Assembly (NCBI GenBank): GCA_963750075.1
Contig: CAVVPG010000001.1
Location: 806,001 to 870,000, forward strand
DNA: 64,000 bases
Reading direction: 5' to 3'
Source: Bog-473 sp963750075
GTDB taxonomy: Bacteria; Actinomycetota; Acidimicrobiia; Acidimicrobiales; RAAP-2
The notes below the pieces were generated by a model. It was not told the origin of the DNA, made no database searches, and saw only the letters and a list, made by a program, of their open reading frames with translations. Below, piece after piece: positions 27,141 to 34,843 of this stretch (its first letter is position 1; each line of letters begins with the position of its first letter). The position numbers and the translations under genes are program-made.

Positions 27141-27740
27141 CTAGGCCACCTCGAAGCGGCTCTTGCGACCGTTCCGCCCTCTCCGGCGCGCCTCGCGGGA
27201 TCCGATTTCCCCCATGACCTCGTTCGAGCGCTCGACGTCGAATTCGTTCCCGCTCGCCCGCAGTTGCGCCAGGAGATCGATGAGCAGGTTCCGCTGCTGC
27301 TCGGACAGGCCGATGCGCTCGTAGACGCTGGAGTTCAGGTCTCGCGTCGCCTCCGTCGCGACCTTCCGGCCGCGTGGCGTGATCACGGCCAGCGTCGTGC
27401 GGGCGTCCGAAGGATGGGGCACACGCCGAACGAGCTTCTCGTCCTCGAGCCGGTCGATGATGTTCGTGACCGTGGCCGGCGGGATGCGAAGGGTCTTGCT
27501 GATCCAGCTGAGGGTCAGGGCGGTCTCGGGGTCCGTGGCCAGCCAGGTCAGCACCTCGTACCGGGCGAACGTGAGGTCGTGACTCCTCATCACGTTGTTG
27601 ACCTGGTCGTTGAGGAGCTGGTAGGAGCGGAGGATCCCGGTGAACACAGCCATCCCGGAGGCGGCCTCAGGTTCCCAGCGCTCCAGCCACACACGACGGG
27701 ACGCTTCGACGACGTCGAACGGAGCAGCCTGGAAGCCCAT
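27141..27740 (-). CDS. MarR-family regulator
   Basis: 199 residues from ATG 27740. A 45-residue N-terminal helix region (VVEASRRVWLERWEPEAASGM) precedes the winged helix: LTFARYEVLTWLATDPETALTLSWISKTLRIPPATVTNIIDRLEDEKLVRRVPHPSDARTTLAVIT. The basic C-terminus (REARRRGRNGRKSRFEVA) is unusual. It begins 31 bases after the CaiB-like gene on the same strand, so it is probably the last cistron of, and regulator for, the 34.7-27.1 kb operon. Confidence 0.85.
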   Translation of the reverse strand: MGFQAAPFDVVEASRRVWLERWEPEAASGMAVFTGILRSYQLLNDQVNNVMRSHDLTFARYEVLTWLATDPETALTLSWISKTLRIPPATVTNIIDRLEDEKLVRRVPHPSDARTTLAVITPRGRKVATEATRDLNSSVYERIGLSEQQRNLLIDLLAQLRASGNEFDVERSNEVMGEIGSREARRRGRNGRKSRFEVA

Positions 27741-27771
27741 CCCGGAAGGATACGGCGGGCGCGACCCGCTG

Positions 27772-30204
27772 TTAGGTGCCGGCGAGCGAGCCACCGATGA
27801 CCCCTTCCGCTTCGAGCGCGTCCATCTCTGACCGCGTGAGGCCGAGATCCCCCAGGAGCTCCTCGTTGTGCTCTCCGAGGAGCGGGGCATGCCGCTCATG
27901 GATCCTCCCCGGTCGGCGTGAGAACCTCATCGGCAGTGTGCTGTAGCGAGAGCTTCCGATCACGGGGTGGACGACCTCCTCGAAGAAGTTGCGGGATGCG
28001 AGCTGCGGGAGGTCGGGTTGGCGGTGCGGCTGCACGACCTTGCCGACAGGCACCCCGGCATCCCACAGACGCTCGACGACCTGGTCCGCCGTCTGGTCGC
28101 GGCACCACTCCTGCACGAACGCGTCGATCCGGTCCTGTGCGGCCACGCGTCCCGCCGCGACCACGAGCGCCGGGTCGAGAGACCACTGCGGTTCGCCCAG
28201 GGCACGGCGGAGCGCTATCCATTGCTCGTCGGTGGCCACCGCGATGGCCACCCGGCAGTCATCGCGCCCGTATTCGTCGGGGCCCGCGACCTGGTAGAGG
28301 TTCTGCGGCGCCCCGCACGGCCCGCGGTTGCCGTCCCGGGAGAGGAGCGCTCCGTAGGCCGAGAGCTCGATTGCCTGCTCCGCTGCGACGTTGAGCGCGG
28401 CGTCGACCATCGCTGCCTCCACGAGGCCACCCTCGCCGGTCCTCTCACGGTGCTCGAGCGCAAGCATCAGTCCGAACAGCGCGTGCAGCCCTGCATTGGG
28501 GTCACCGACGCAGTAGGGCTCGAACGGGAGGAGATCCGGATGCCCGGTCAGCCAGGTGAGCCCCGAGGCGTCCTCGATGACGAACGCGAAGGCCGCCAGG
28601 TCGCGCCACGGCCCGTCCAGCCCGAAGCCCGGCATCCGCAGCATCACGAGATCGGGCCGATCGGTCCGGAGCGTCTCGTAGTCGAGGCCGAGCTGGTCCA
28701 GGACACGCGGCGTGTAGTTCTCGACCACCACGTCGCAGGTGGCGATGAATCGGCGAACGAGCTCGATGCCGCGCGGGTCGCCGAAATCGATCGTCAGGCT
28801 CTTCTTGTTCGTGTTGAGCGCGGCGAAGATCGGTCCCCGCTCCCAGTACCGATCCTCCGTCTGCGGCACACCTCCGACCAGACGGGCCCCGTCGGGCCGG
28901 GCCGACGACTCGAGGTGGATCACCTCAGCGCCGAGGAGCGCCAGCATGTGGCCCGTGAGAGGACCCGCCCAGTAGGCGGTCATGTCCAGGACACGCAGGC
29001 CCTGGAACGGGAGCCCCGGTTCCCCCGACGTCGCACGGGCGCTGCCGCGGGGAGCACGCGGCAGGAGCGCCGTGATCGAGTGCTCCCCGAGCCGGGGCGC
29101 CGGCTCGGGCGGCCGCAGGCGTGCCGTCCCCACCCGGAAGGGCGGCCGCGGGTTCGCCGCGCCGTCCCGCGGGTTGGCCACGAACGTCTCGCGTTCGCGA
29201 AAGTGCTCGAACGTCGTGACGTTCGCGCCGTTGGCAATGGGAGCGTTGGGGAGGCGGAACGCCGAGGCCAGGTCGAGCACCTCCTCCACGGTGTGCTCGC
29301 CGATCCAGGCGTCGATCGTCGGCGTGAGCGCCGTTCGATCGAGGAAGAGGGACGGATCCTCCATCCACTCGGGGTGCCCGACCATGGCGCAGAAGTCGAG
29401 CCACTGTTGCCCCGTCCCGCACCCGAGTCCTACGAGGCCGTCGCGGGCTGCGCCGACGCCGGGGGTGGCGACGAACCGGCGTCGCCGCATCGGTCGCCCG
29501 AGCTGGTCGTTGAACGTCACCGGGTAGTAGGTGAGGCACATCGCCAACGCCTCGAGCATCGACACGTCGACGAGCTCACCGTCCGGGTTGTGCCGCCGAC
29601 CCGACGCCAACGTCCCGATCGCGCCGAAGACGCCCGACACCCACTCCCCGATCTGTCCGCCGACGAACACCGGCGCACGTTCCGGTCTTCCCCGGGCAAG
29701 GCCGACGATCGCTCCGGACCACGCTTGCAGCGTGAATTCGGTGGCCGCCTTGTCGCGCCAGGGGCCCTCGAGCCCGAACGGCGTGATGGACGTGACCGTC
29801 AGGTGCGGGTGCGCACGAAGGATCTCGTGCGGCGCCAACGCGGTCTGCTCGGCCACGGGAGAGCCGCGGGACCATACGACCGCGTCGGCCGATGCGAGCA
29901 GCGCCTGCAGCGAGCCCAGATCATCGGCGCTCCCGCACTCGACGACGACGCTCTGCTTCGACGCGTTGAGGAAGTTGAAGAGCGCCCCGTCGGCATCGGG
30001 TGCGATCACCGAGCCCGAAGCCGACCACCGACGCAACGGGTCGCCGCCCGGCGCCTCGACCTTGATCACCTCCGCGCCGCCGTCTGCGAGCAGCTTCGTG
30101 CAGTAGGCACCGGCGATCCACGTCGACAGATCGATGATGCGGAGCCCGCTCAGCGGCGGGAGGCGGAGCGAGCTGTCCCGCGCACCGGGGTCGGGGTGGT
30201 CCAC
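27772..30204 (-). CDS. Tandem CaiB/BaiF (class III) CoA-transferase-family protein
   Basis: 810 residues: two complete CaiB/BaiF units (about 1-375 and 395-810) on one chain. Each has the opening LSGLRIIDLSTWIAGAY / FQGLRVLDMTAYWAGPLTGHM followed by LLADGGAEVIKVE / LLGAEVIHLE, and the later GLEGPWRD / GLDGPWRD. In class III enzymes a catalytic Asp comes a few residues after this last motif; here unit one has Glu (ATEFTLQAWSG) and unit two has Ala (AFAFVIEDASG). Tandem CaiB proteins include DddD-type DMSP enzymes and many uncharacterised actinobacterial ones. GTG start one base after the enoyl-CoA hydratase stop. Confidence 0.85.
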   Translation of the reverse strand: MDHPDPGARDSSLRLPPLSGLRIIDLSTWIAGAYCTKLLADGGAEVIKVEAPGGDPLRRWSASGSVIAPDADGALFNFLNASKQSVVVECGSADDLGSLQALLASADAVVWSRGSPVAEQTALAPHEILRAHPHLTVTSITPFGLEGPWRDKAATEFTLQAWSGAIVGLARGRPERAPVFVGGQIGEWVSGVFGAIGTLASGRRHNPDGELVDVSMLEALAMCLTYYPVTFNDQLGRPMRRRRFVATPGVGAARDGLVGLGCGTGQQWLDFCAMVGHPEWMEDPSLFLDRTALTPTIDAWIGEHTVEEVLDLASAFRLPNAPIANGANVTTFEHFRERETFVANPRDGAANPRPPFRVGTARLRPPEPAPRLGEHSITALLPRAPRGSARATSGEPGLPFQGLRVLDMTAYWAGPLTGHMLALLGAEVIHLESSARPDGARLVGGVPQTEDRYWERGPIFAALNTNKKSLTIDFGDPRGIELVRRFIATCDVVVENYTPRVLDQLGLDYETLRTDRPDLVMLRMPGFGLDGPWRDLAAFAFVIEDASGLTWLTGHPDLLPFEPYCVGDPNAGLHALFGLMLALEHRERTGEGGLVEAAMVDAALNVAAEQAIELSAYGALLSRDGNRGPCGAPQNLYQVAGPDEYGRDDCRVAIAVATDEQWIALRRALGEPQWSLDPALVVAAGRVAAQDRIDAFVQEWCRDQTADQVVERLWDAGVPVGKVVQPHRQPDLPQLASRNFFEEVVHPVIGSSRYSTLPMRFSRRPGRIHERHAPLLGEHNEELLGDLGLTRSEMDALEAEGVIGGSLAGT

Positions 30205-30205
30205 C

Positions 30206-31177
30206 TCAGTCGGTATCGGGGCGCCGGCGACCGGACTGGCTCAACCGCCATTCCGGCGGGAACCTGCTGTCGTTGTCCTTCACCGCCAGGTTGAGGCCTG
30301 CGTCCATGGTCTCCTGGCTCAACGTTGCCCGCTTGCCGTCCTCGTCGTCTCGCAGCATCCCGCCCATCGATTCGAGCCATGCACTGAGAAGGCTGCCCAT
30401 GTACTCGCCCTGGTGTTGTTTCATGACCTCGAAGAACACCTTCTGCATGAACACGGTGTCAGTGGGACGCGTGCGCGCACAGGAAATGGCGTACTTCTCC
30501 ACCTCGGCCTCGAGTTGATCGCGGGGCACCACGCTGTTCACGAAGTTGCAGTCGTACATCTGCTGCGCAGTGAAGGGCCGGCCGGTGAACACCATCTCCT
30601 GGAACTTGCGCATCCCCATCATCATCGCCCACTGCCACATGCGCGGCGCGTAGCCGACATAGCGGAAGGCGGGATGCCCGAAGAGCGCGTCGTCGGACGA
30701 GATCACGAGGTCGGCGTCGGCGGCCTGGTAGAAGTGCCAGCCGTAGCAGTAGCCCTTGACCTCGAGGATGCTGATCTTCTTGAAGTCCTGGAGGCTCCGG
30801 CAACCAGATCTCGTGTTGCCGTACCAGTGAAGGAGCGACGCACCGGCGCGGTACGAGCGCGGGCTGGGCATCGTCACGTCGTCGTCATCCTCGAGTCCGA
30901 ATTCCTCTTGCAGGCCGATGCCCGCGGCCTGCTTCGCCATCAGCTCGTCGAGATCGGCGCCCGTCCCGAGGTGGTCCCCGACGCCACGGACGACGAGAAC
31001 CTTGACGTCGTCATCGATGCTCGCCTTGAACAAGAGGTCGGCGTAGCGCCGACGCGCTGCAATCGTCGGGATGTTGAGCTGGTCCGGCCGGTTGAGGGTG
31101 ATCGTGGCGATGCGCGTGCTGGCATCCTTCTCGTAGAGGATGATCTCCTCCGGCGGCGGGACATCGACTGCGGTCAC
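30206..31177 (-). CDS. Enoyl-CoA hydratase/isomerase family protein (divergent)
   Basis: 323 residues from GTG 31177, preceded by AAGGAG and overlapping the preceding stop (GTGA). Crotonase core: IATITLNRPDQLNIPT, VLVVRGVGDHLGTGADLDEL, ILEVKGYCYGWHFYQAADADLVISSDDALFGHPAFRYVG. An insertion of about 30 residues rich in acidic residues (GLEDDDDVTMPSPRSYRAG) sits after the first oxyanion segment, and the C-terminal part is longer than usual. The Glu residues of classical hydratases are not seen in FGHPAFRYVGYAP, so the reaction may differ (isomerase, hydrolase or lyase). Confidence 0.83.
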   Translation of the reverse strand: MTAVDVPPPEEIILYEKDASTRIATITLNRPDQLNIPTIAARRRYADLLFKASIDDDVKVLVVRGVGDHLGTGADLDELMAKQAAGIGLQEEFGLEDDDDVTMPSPRSYRAGASLLHWYGNTRSGCRSLQDFKKISILEVKGYCYGWHFYQAADADLVISSDDALFGHPAFRYVGYAPRMWQWAMMMGMRKFQEMVFTGRPFTAQQMYDCNFVNSVVPRDQLEAEVEKYAISCARTRPTDTVFMQKVFFEVMKQHQGEYMGSLLSAWLESMGGMLRDDEDGKRATLSQETMDAGLNLAVKDNDSRFPPEWRLSQSGRRRPDTD

Positions 31178-32313
31178 GTCAGTGGGCTCCTTGTATTGCG
31201 GAATGGGATCGTCGAGAGCAACTCGGGACCGGTCGCCGTGACGACGAGGGGCTCCTGGCCGTACACGGCACCGACGCCTTCCCGCCAAACGTAGGCGGTC
31301 AGCGCGAGCACCATGCCCGCCTCCATGCGCTCCTCGGCGGCGGTGCGCGGGAGCGCGTGCGTCACGATGGGGAGGTCGAACCCGAGCCCCAGGCCTCGGG
31401 CGACGGGCATGGGCGGCGGCGCAATCCCCGCAGCGTCGTACGCATGGAGGAGATCGCTCAGCGGCGCACCGGGCCGGCACGCGCCGACGAGACGGTCCCA
31501 CAGCTCGTCGCAGCTCCGGAGGAGGCCAGGGTCGATGACGACATCGCCGCCTATCGAAGCCGTCCGGCCGAGCTCGCCGACGTAGCCACCGAGGATCACA
31601 CCGGCATCGAAGGCCACCAGGTCGCCACGCTTGACCGGCGCATCGCGGCCGGCACGACGCCAGGGATGCTCGCGCGACGTGATCCACGCGACATCCTGCG
31701 TTGCCGGGGTCGTGACGCCCGCCGAGGCCATCGACTCCATGAAGACGCCCGTGAGGTGCCGCTCGGTGACGCCAGGCGCGAGCGCGGCCTCCGCCTCGGC
31801 CAGCGAGCGCTCGGCGATGCGCACCGAGGCGCGGATCGCGTCGACCTCTTCGGGAGTCTTGACGCGACGGGCCCGGCGCAGCAGCGGCTCGCCGTCGACG
31901 AGCTCGGCCGACGGGAACGCCTTCGGGAGAAGCAGCGCGGAGGACGGCGTCAAGGCGTCGGTGGCGACCCTCCGCACGGTCGCGGCACCGGGAATCCCCT
32001 GGAGCACCTTCAGGAAGTTCATGGCGTTGAACGAGATTCCGTACAGGTTTTCGTGCGGGATGTCGTCAGGGATCCCCTCGTCCCATGTGCTCAGCAGGTG
32101 GACGGACCCGGTCGCTCGGACCAGGACGCACCCGGGGCCGAAGGCACGCGAGCCGGCGGTCCACAGTCGCGGTGCGCCCGACACGTAGCGGGCATTGCCT
32201 TCGCGCCCGAGGACGAACAGGTCGATGTCCGCCGCCTCCATCTCGGCGAGCGCTCGTGACCGGCGGGCACGTCGCAGAACGTCGTCATCAGGACGAACTT
32301 CGGTGACCGTCAC
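31174..32313 (-). CDS. M24 (aminopeptidase P/creatinase-fold) homologue with lost metal ligands
   Basis: 379 residues, GTG start. Creatinase N-terminal domain (LFVLGREGNARYVSGAPRLW) plus pita-bread domain (VKTPEEVDAIRASVRIAERSL ...). Compared with the intact paralogue next door: the first Asp is kept (FDAGVILGG), the second is Glu (GELGRTAS), the His of GHGLG is Arg (ARGLGLGF), the first Glu (LEPIVW) is Thr (LTAYVW), and the last Glu is kept (YGQEPLVV). With three of five ligands changed it is unlikely to bind a dinuclear metal centre, as in creatinase, which works without metal, or a regulatory partner subunit. Confidence 0.8.
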   Translation of the reverse strand: MTVTEVRPDDDVLRRARRSRALAEMEAADIDLFVLGREGNARYVSGAPRLWTAGSRAFGPGCVLVRATGSVHLLSTWDEGIPDDIPHENLYGISFNAMNFLKVLQGIPGAATVRRVATDALTPSSALLLPKAFPSAELVDGEPLLRRARRVKTPEEVDAIRASVRIAERSLAEAEAALAPGVTERHLTGVFMESMASAGVTTPATQDVAWITSREHPWRRAGRDAPVKRGDLVAFDAGVILGGYVGELGRTASIGGDVVIDPGLLRSCDELWDRLVGACRPGAPLSDLLHAYDAAGIAPPPMPVARGLGLGFDLPIVTHALPRTAAEERMEAGMVLALTAYVWREGVGAVYGQEPLVVTATGPELLSTIPFRNTRSPLT

Positions 32314-32320
32314 CAGATGC

Positions 32321-33550
32321 TCAGAACGGGTCGTAGGGGTAGTCGGTCATCGGCTCCCACCCGTCCTCGGTGATGAGCAGCACCTCCTCGGAGCGGTAGC
32401 CGGCCGCACCGTCCTCCCAGACGATCGGCTCGAGCACGAGGACCATGCCCTCGGCGAGCACGAGCGTCGCGTCGAACGCCTCGCCGATGTCACTCCCGAC
32501 GTAGGGCATTTCGGCACTGTCGATCCCGAGACCGTGACCCAGGTAGAAATGGGGCATCCAGGGCTTTACGCCACCGGCGGCGCCGGTCGCAGCCGCCGTG
32601 AGGTCTGCGGCCGTCGCACCGGCACGGGTGACGTCGAGGACGGCGTCCATGATCGTCCGCCACCGTTCGAATTGCGCTCGCTGCCGGGCATCCGGCTCGC
32701 GCCCGACGATCCACGTACGCCCGAAGTCGGAGTGGAAACCCTCGTGGCTGATGCCGGTGTCGACCCAGAGGACGTCGCCTTCCGCGAGCTCGCGTTCGGT
32801 CGAGAGGAGCGGGCACGCCAGGTCACCGGTCGTCGTCCATGGCCCGTCCGCCCTGCGGCTCGGCATCACCTGCCAGATCGGGTCGAGGATGTTGGCGTCG
32901 GCACCGGCATCGAAGATCGTGTGCAGGAACGTCGCGGTGAGATCGGTTTGACGGACGCCGGGCGCGACGCGTACCTGCACCTGCGCGATGGCGCATTCGG
33001 TGATGCGCAGGCCCTCGCGCATGCACGACAGCTCGTCCGGTGTCTTGATCGCCTTTGCACGGCTGATCACCCGTCCCCCGTCGACCGGTGCGTCGGGAGC
33101 GAACAAGATCGACCGTTCGCGGCAGAGCGCGTTGGTCCACTCGTCGATCGCGATCACGGCCTTCCCCGGCAGCAGGCCGGCAAGCTGCGACGCGAACAGC
33201 TGCACACCCTCGTCGAAGTCGAGATAGACCGGGCCGTGGATGTGGTCCGACGGCAGCTCGAGGCGGAGGCGGTCGTCTTCTCCCAGCGGTGAGAAGAGGT
33301 GCGGCCATTCGTCGTCCGCGATCACGACCGCGACGGGCTGCTCGAAGTTCGCTCGGCCCGAGTCGGCCAGGGGCCAAATGGCGCCGGTCGCGTAGACGAC
33401 ATTCGTGTTCCCCAGCAGCACGAGTGCATCGAGTCCTTGCTCGCGCAGGAGCGCTCGAACTCGCTCCACCCGGTCCCGGCGCATGCGAGCGAGATCTGCC
33501 TTCGCAGGGATCCGCGTCGGCGGCGCGGAAGCCATCAGGCCTGCCGGCAT
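32321..33550 (-). CDS. M24-family metallohydrolase (aminopeptidase P fold)
   Basis: 409 residues. The five metal ligands are recognisable: Asp in LWVDTGISHEG, Asp in FHSDFGRTW, His in LGHGLGIDSAEMP, Glu in LVLEPIVWEDG, Glu in YRSEEVLLIT. The N-terminal creatinase-type domain (LVLLGNTNVVYATGAIWPL) precedes. M24 members include Xaa-Pro peptidases, ectoine hydrolase and DddP-type DMSP lyases. Its ATG shares a base with the amidohydrolase stop (TGATG). The catabolic context argues against simple peptide degradation, which is inference. Confidence 0.85.
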   Translation of the reverse strand: MPAGLMASAPPTRIPAKADLARMRRDRVERVRALLREQGLDALVLLGNTNVVYATGAIWPLADSGRANFEQPVAVVIADDEWPHLFSPLGEDDRLRLELPSDHIHGPVYLDFDEGVQLFASQLAGLLPGKAVIAIDEWTNALCRERSILFAPDAPVDGGRVISRAKAIKTPDELSCMREGLRITECAIAQVQVRVAPGVRQTDLTATFLHTIFDAGADANILDPIWQVMPSRRADGPWTTTGDLACPLLSTERELAEGDVLWVDTGISHEGFHSDFGRTWIVGREPDARQRAQFERWRTIMDAVLDVTRAGATAADLTAAATGAAGGVKPWMPHFYLGHGLGIDSAEMPYVGSDIGEAFDATLVLAEGMVLVLEPIVWEDGAAGYRSEEVLLITEDGWEPMTDYPYDPF

Positions 33551-34722
33551 CAGCCGTCCAGTCCGAGGTAGCGCCTGATGTTGCCGCCGACGACGGCCAC
33601 GGCTGCCTCTGCACCTACCGCGTCCACGACAGCGGCCAGCGACTGGTTGCTGTACCCATACGTGCTCTCGTTGTGCGGGAAGTCGGTGGACCACATCACC
33701 CGATCGATGCCGATATGAGGGAGGAGCGCGAGCCCGAGCGGATCGACCATGAACGACGCGCACATGTGGCGGTCCCAGTAGTACGTCGGGTCGTGCTGGA
33801 TCTTCAGGTTCGTCAGGTGCTTGAACGACGCCGCGATGTGCTCGGCGTCCTGGAGAGCGGACGGCACCCAGTTGATCCCGCCCTCGAACCATCCGACCCG
33901 GAGCCCGGGATGGCGGTCGAGGATGCCGCCGAAGATGTATTTGCCGAAGGTGTCGCGGAACGGTGCCACGGACTGGAGCATCCCGATGCTGACTGCGTTG
34001 AACTGGTTCGGTGTCGCGGGTGGGTTCTCGCCGATGTGGTGGGAAACCGGGACCTCCGCTTCCTCGATCGCATCCCACACACCGTCCATCGCCGTGCTCG
34101 CGTAATCGATCGGGCGTTTCTCCAGATCCTTGCCCGGCGTGAGCGGCATGAGGAACGTCTTCAGCCCGAGCGCCTTCAGCTCGTGCAAGGTCCGGCGTGC
34201 TCCCTCCGCGTCCCACCAGTTGATCAGGCCCACCCCCAAGATGCGGTCGTTCGACTGCTCCTGGACCTCTGCGATGTGCTCGTTGTAGATCCGGAAGCAG
34301 AGCTCACGGACCTCCCTGTCCGGCCATCCGAACAACGCGAGCACGGAGTTCGGGAACGCGAGCTCCTTGGAAATGCCCTCCGACTCGAGTGCCGCGAGCC
34401 GAGCCTCGACATCGCCCGTGTGGGACCCCGAGACCGGGTCGTACTGCGTCAGCACTTCGATGAACTCCGGCACCAGGACGGATTTCCCGTCCATTCCGAT
34501 CACCCATCCGCCATCGACGTTCATGACGCGAGGCGCCCGCTCCTTCATGCTGTCGGGAAAGCGCTCGTAGAAGATGTCCTGTGCCAGCGAGATGTGGTCG
34601 TCGGCCGAGAACACCTCGGTCCCGGAGGGGAGCCCGGGATCGACGAACGGCCCGGGATGGCGATCCTTCGGCGCGCCCACGCCTTCCGGGGGGTACGTCA
34701 GGCTCCTCGAGTATCCGGTCAT
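33550..34722 (-). CDS. Amidohydrolase family 2
   Basis: 390 residues. First cistron of the minus-strand operon, ATG preceded by GGGGGAG. PF04909 pattern: SADDHISL (D-x-H pair), VSHHIGENPPATPN in the middle, and RVMWSTDFPHNESTYGY at the end. VGWFEGGINWVPSALQDAEH is typical of this actinobacterial subgroup, also seen in the homologue at 61.9 kb. Likely acts on a carboxylated or lactone intermediate as hydrolase or decarboxylase; the reaction is not fixed by sequence. Confidence 0.85.
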   Translation of the reverse strand: MTGYSRSLTYPPEGVGAPKDRHPGPFVDPGLPSGTEVFSADDHISLAQDIFYERFPDSMKERAPRVMNVDGGWVIGMDGKSVLVPEFIEVLTQYDPVSGSHTGDVEARLAALESEGISKELAFPNSVLALFGWPDREVRELCFRIYNEHIAEVQEQSNDRILGVGLINWWDAEGARRTLHELKALGLKTFLMPLTPGKDLEKRPIDYASTAMDGVWDAIEEAEVPVSHHIGENPPATPNQFNAVSIGMLQSVAPFRDTFGKYIFGGILDRHPGLRVGWFEGGINWVPSALQDAEHIAASFKHLTNLKIQHDPTYYWDRHMCASFMVDPLGLALLPHIGIDRVMWSTDFPHNESTYGYSNQSLAAVVDAVGAEAAVAVVGGNIRRYLGLDG

Positions 34723-34755
34723 CTCCCCCGCTTCCTACTTCGACGGATGCCGGGC

Positions 34756-34785
34756 AGATTACTTCGGCTTCGTAGCAATCGTCAA
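34756..34785 (-). promoter_or_regulatory. Predicted promoter of the 34.7-27.1 kb catabolic operon
   Basis: Reading the minus strand, TTGACG (34780-34785) and TAATCT (34756-34761) are 18 bases apart, close to a sigma70 consensus; transcription would start near 34749, about 27 bases before the amidohydrolase ATG. It lies in the 121-base divergent gap shared with the flavoprotein gene, so one regulator could serve both sides. Confidence 0.5.
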
Positions 34786-34843
34786 CGGACCCTGCTAGCT
34801 TGCTCGGTCTGGGTTGGACGTCGGGAGGTCGGAGAGCCGTGAC

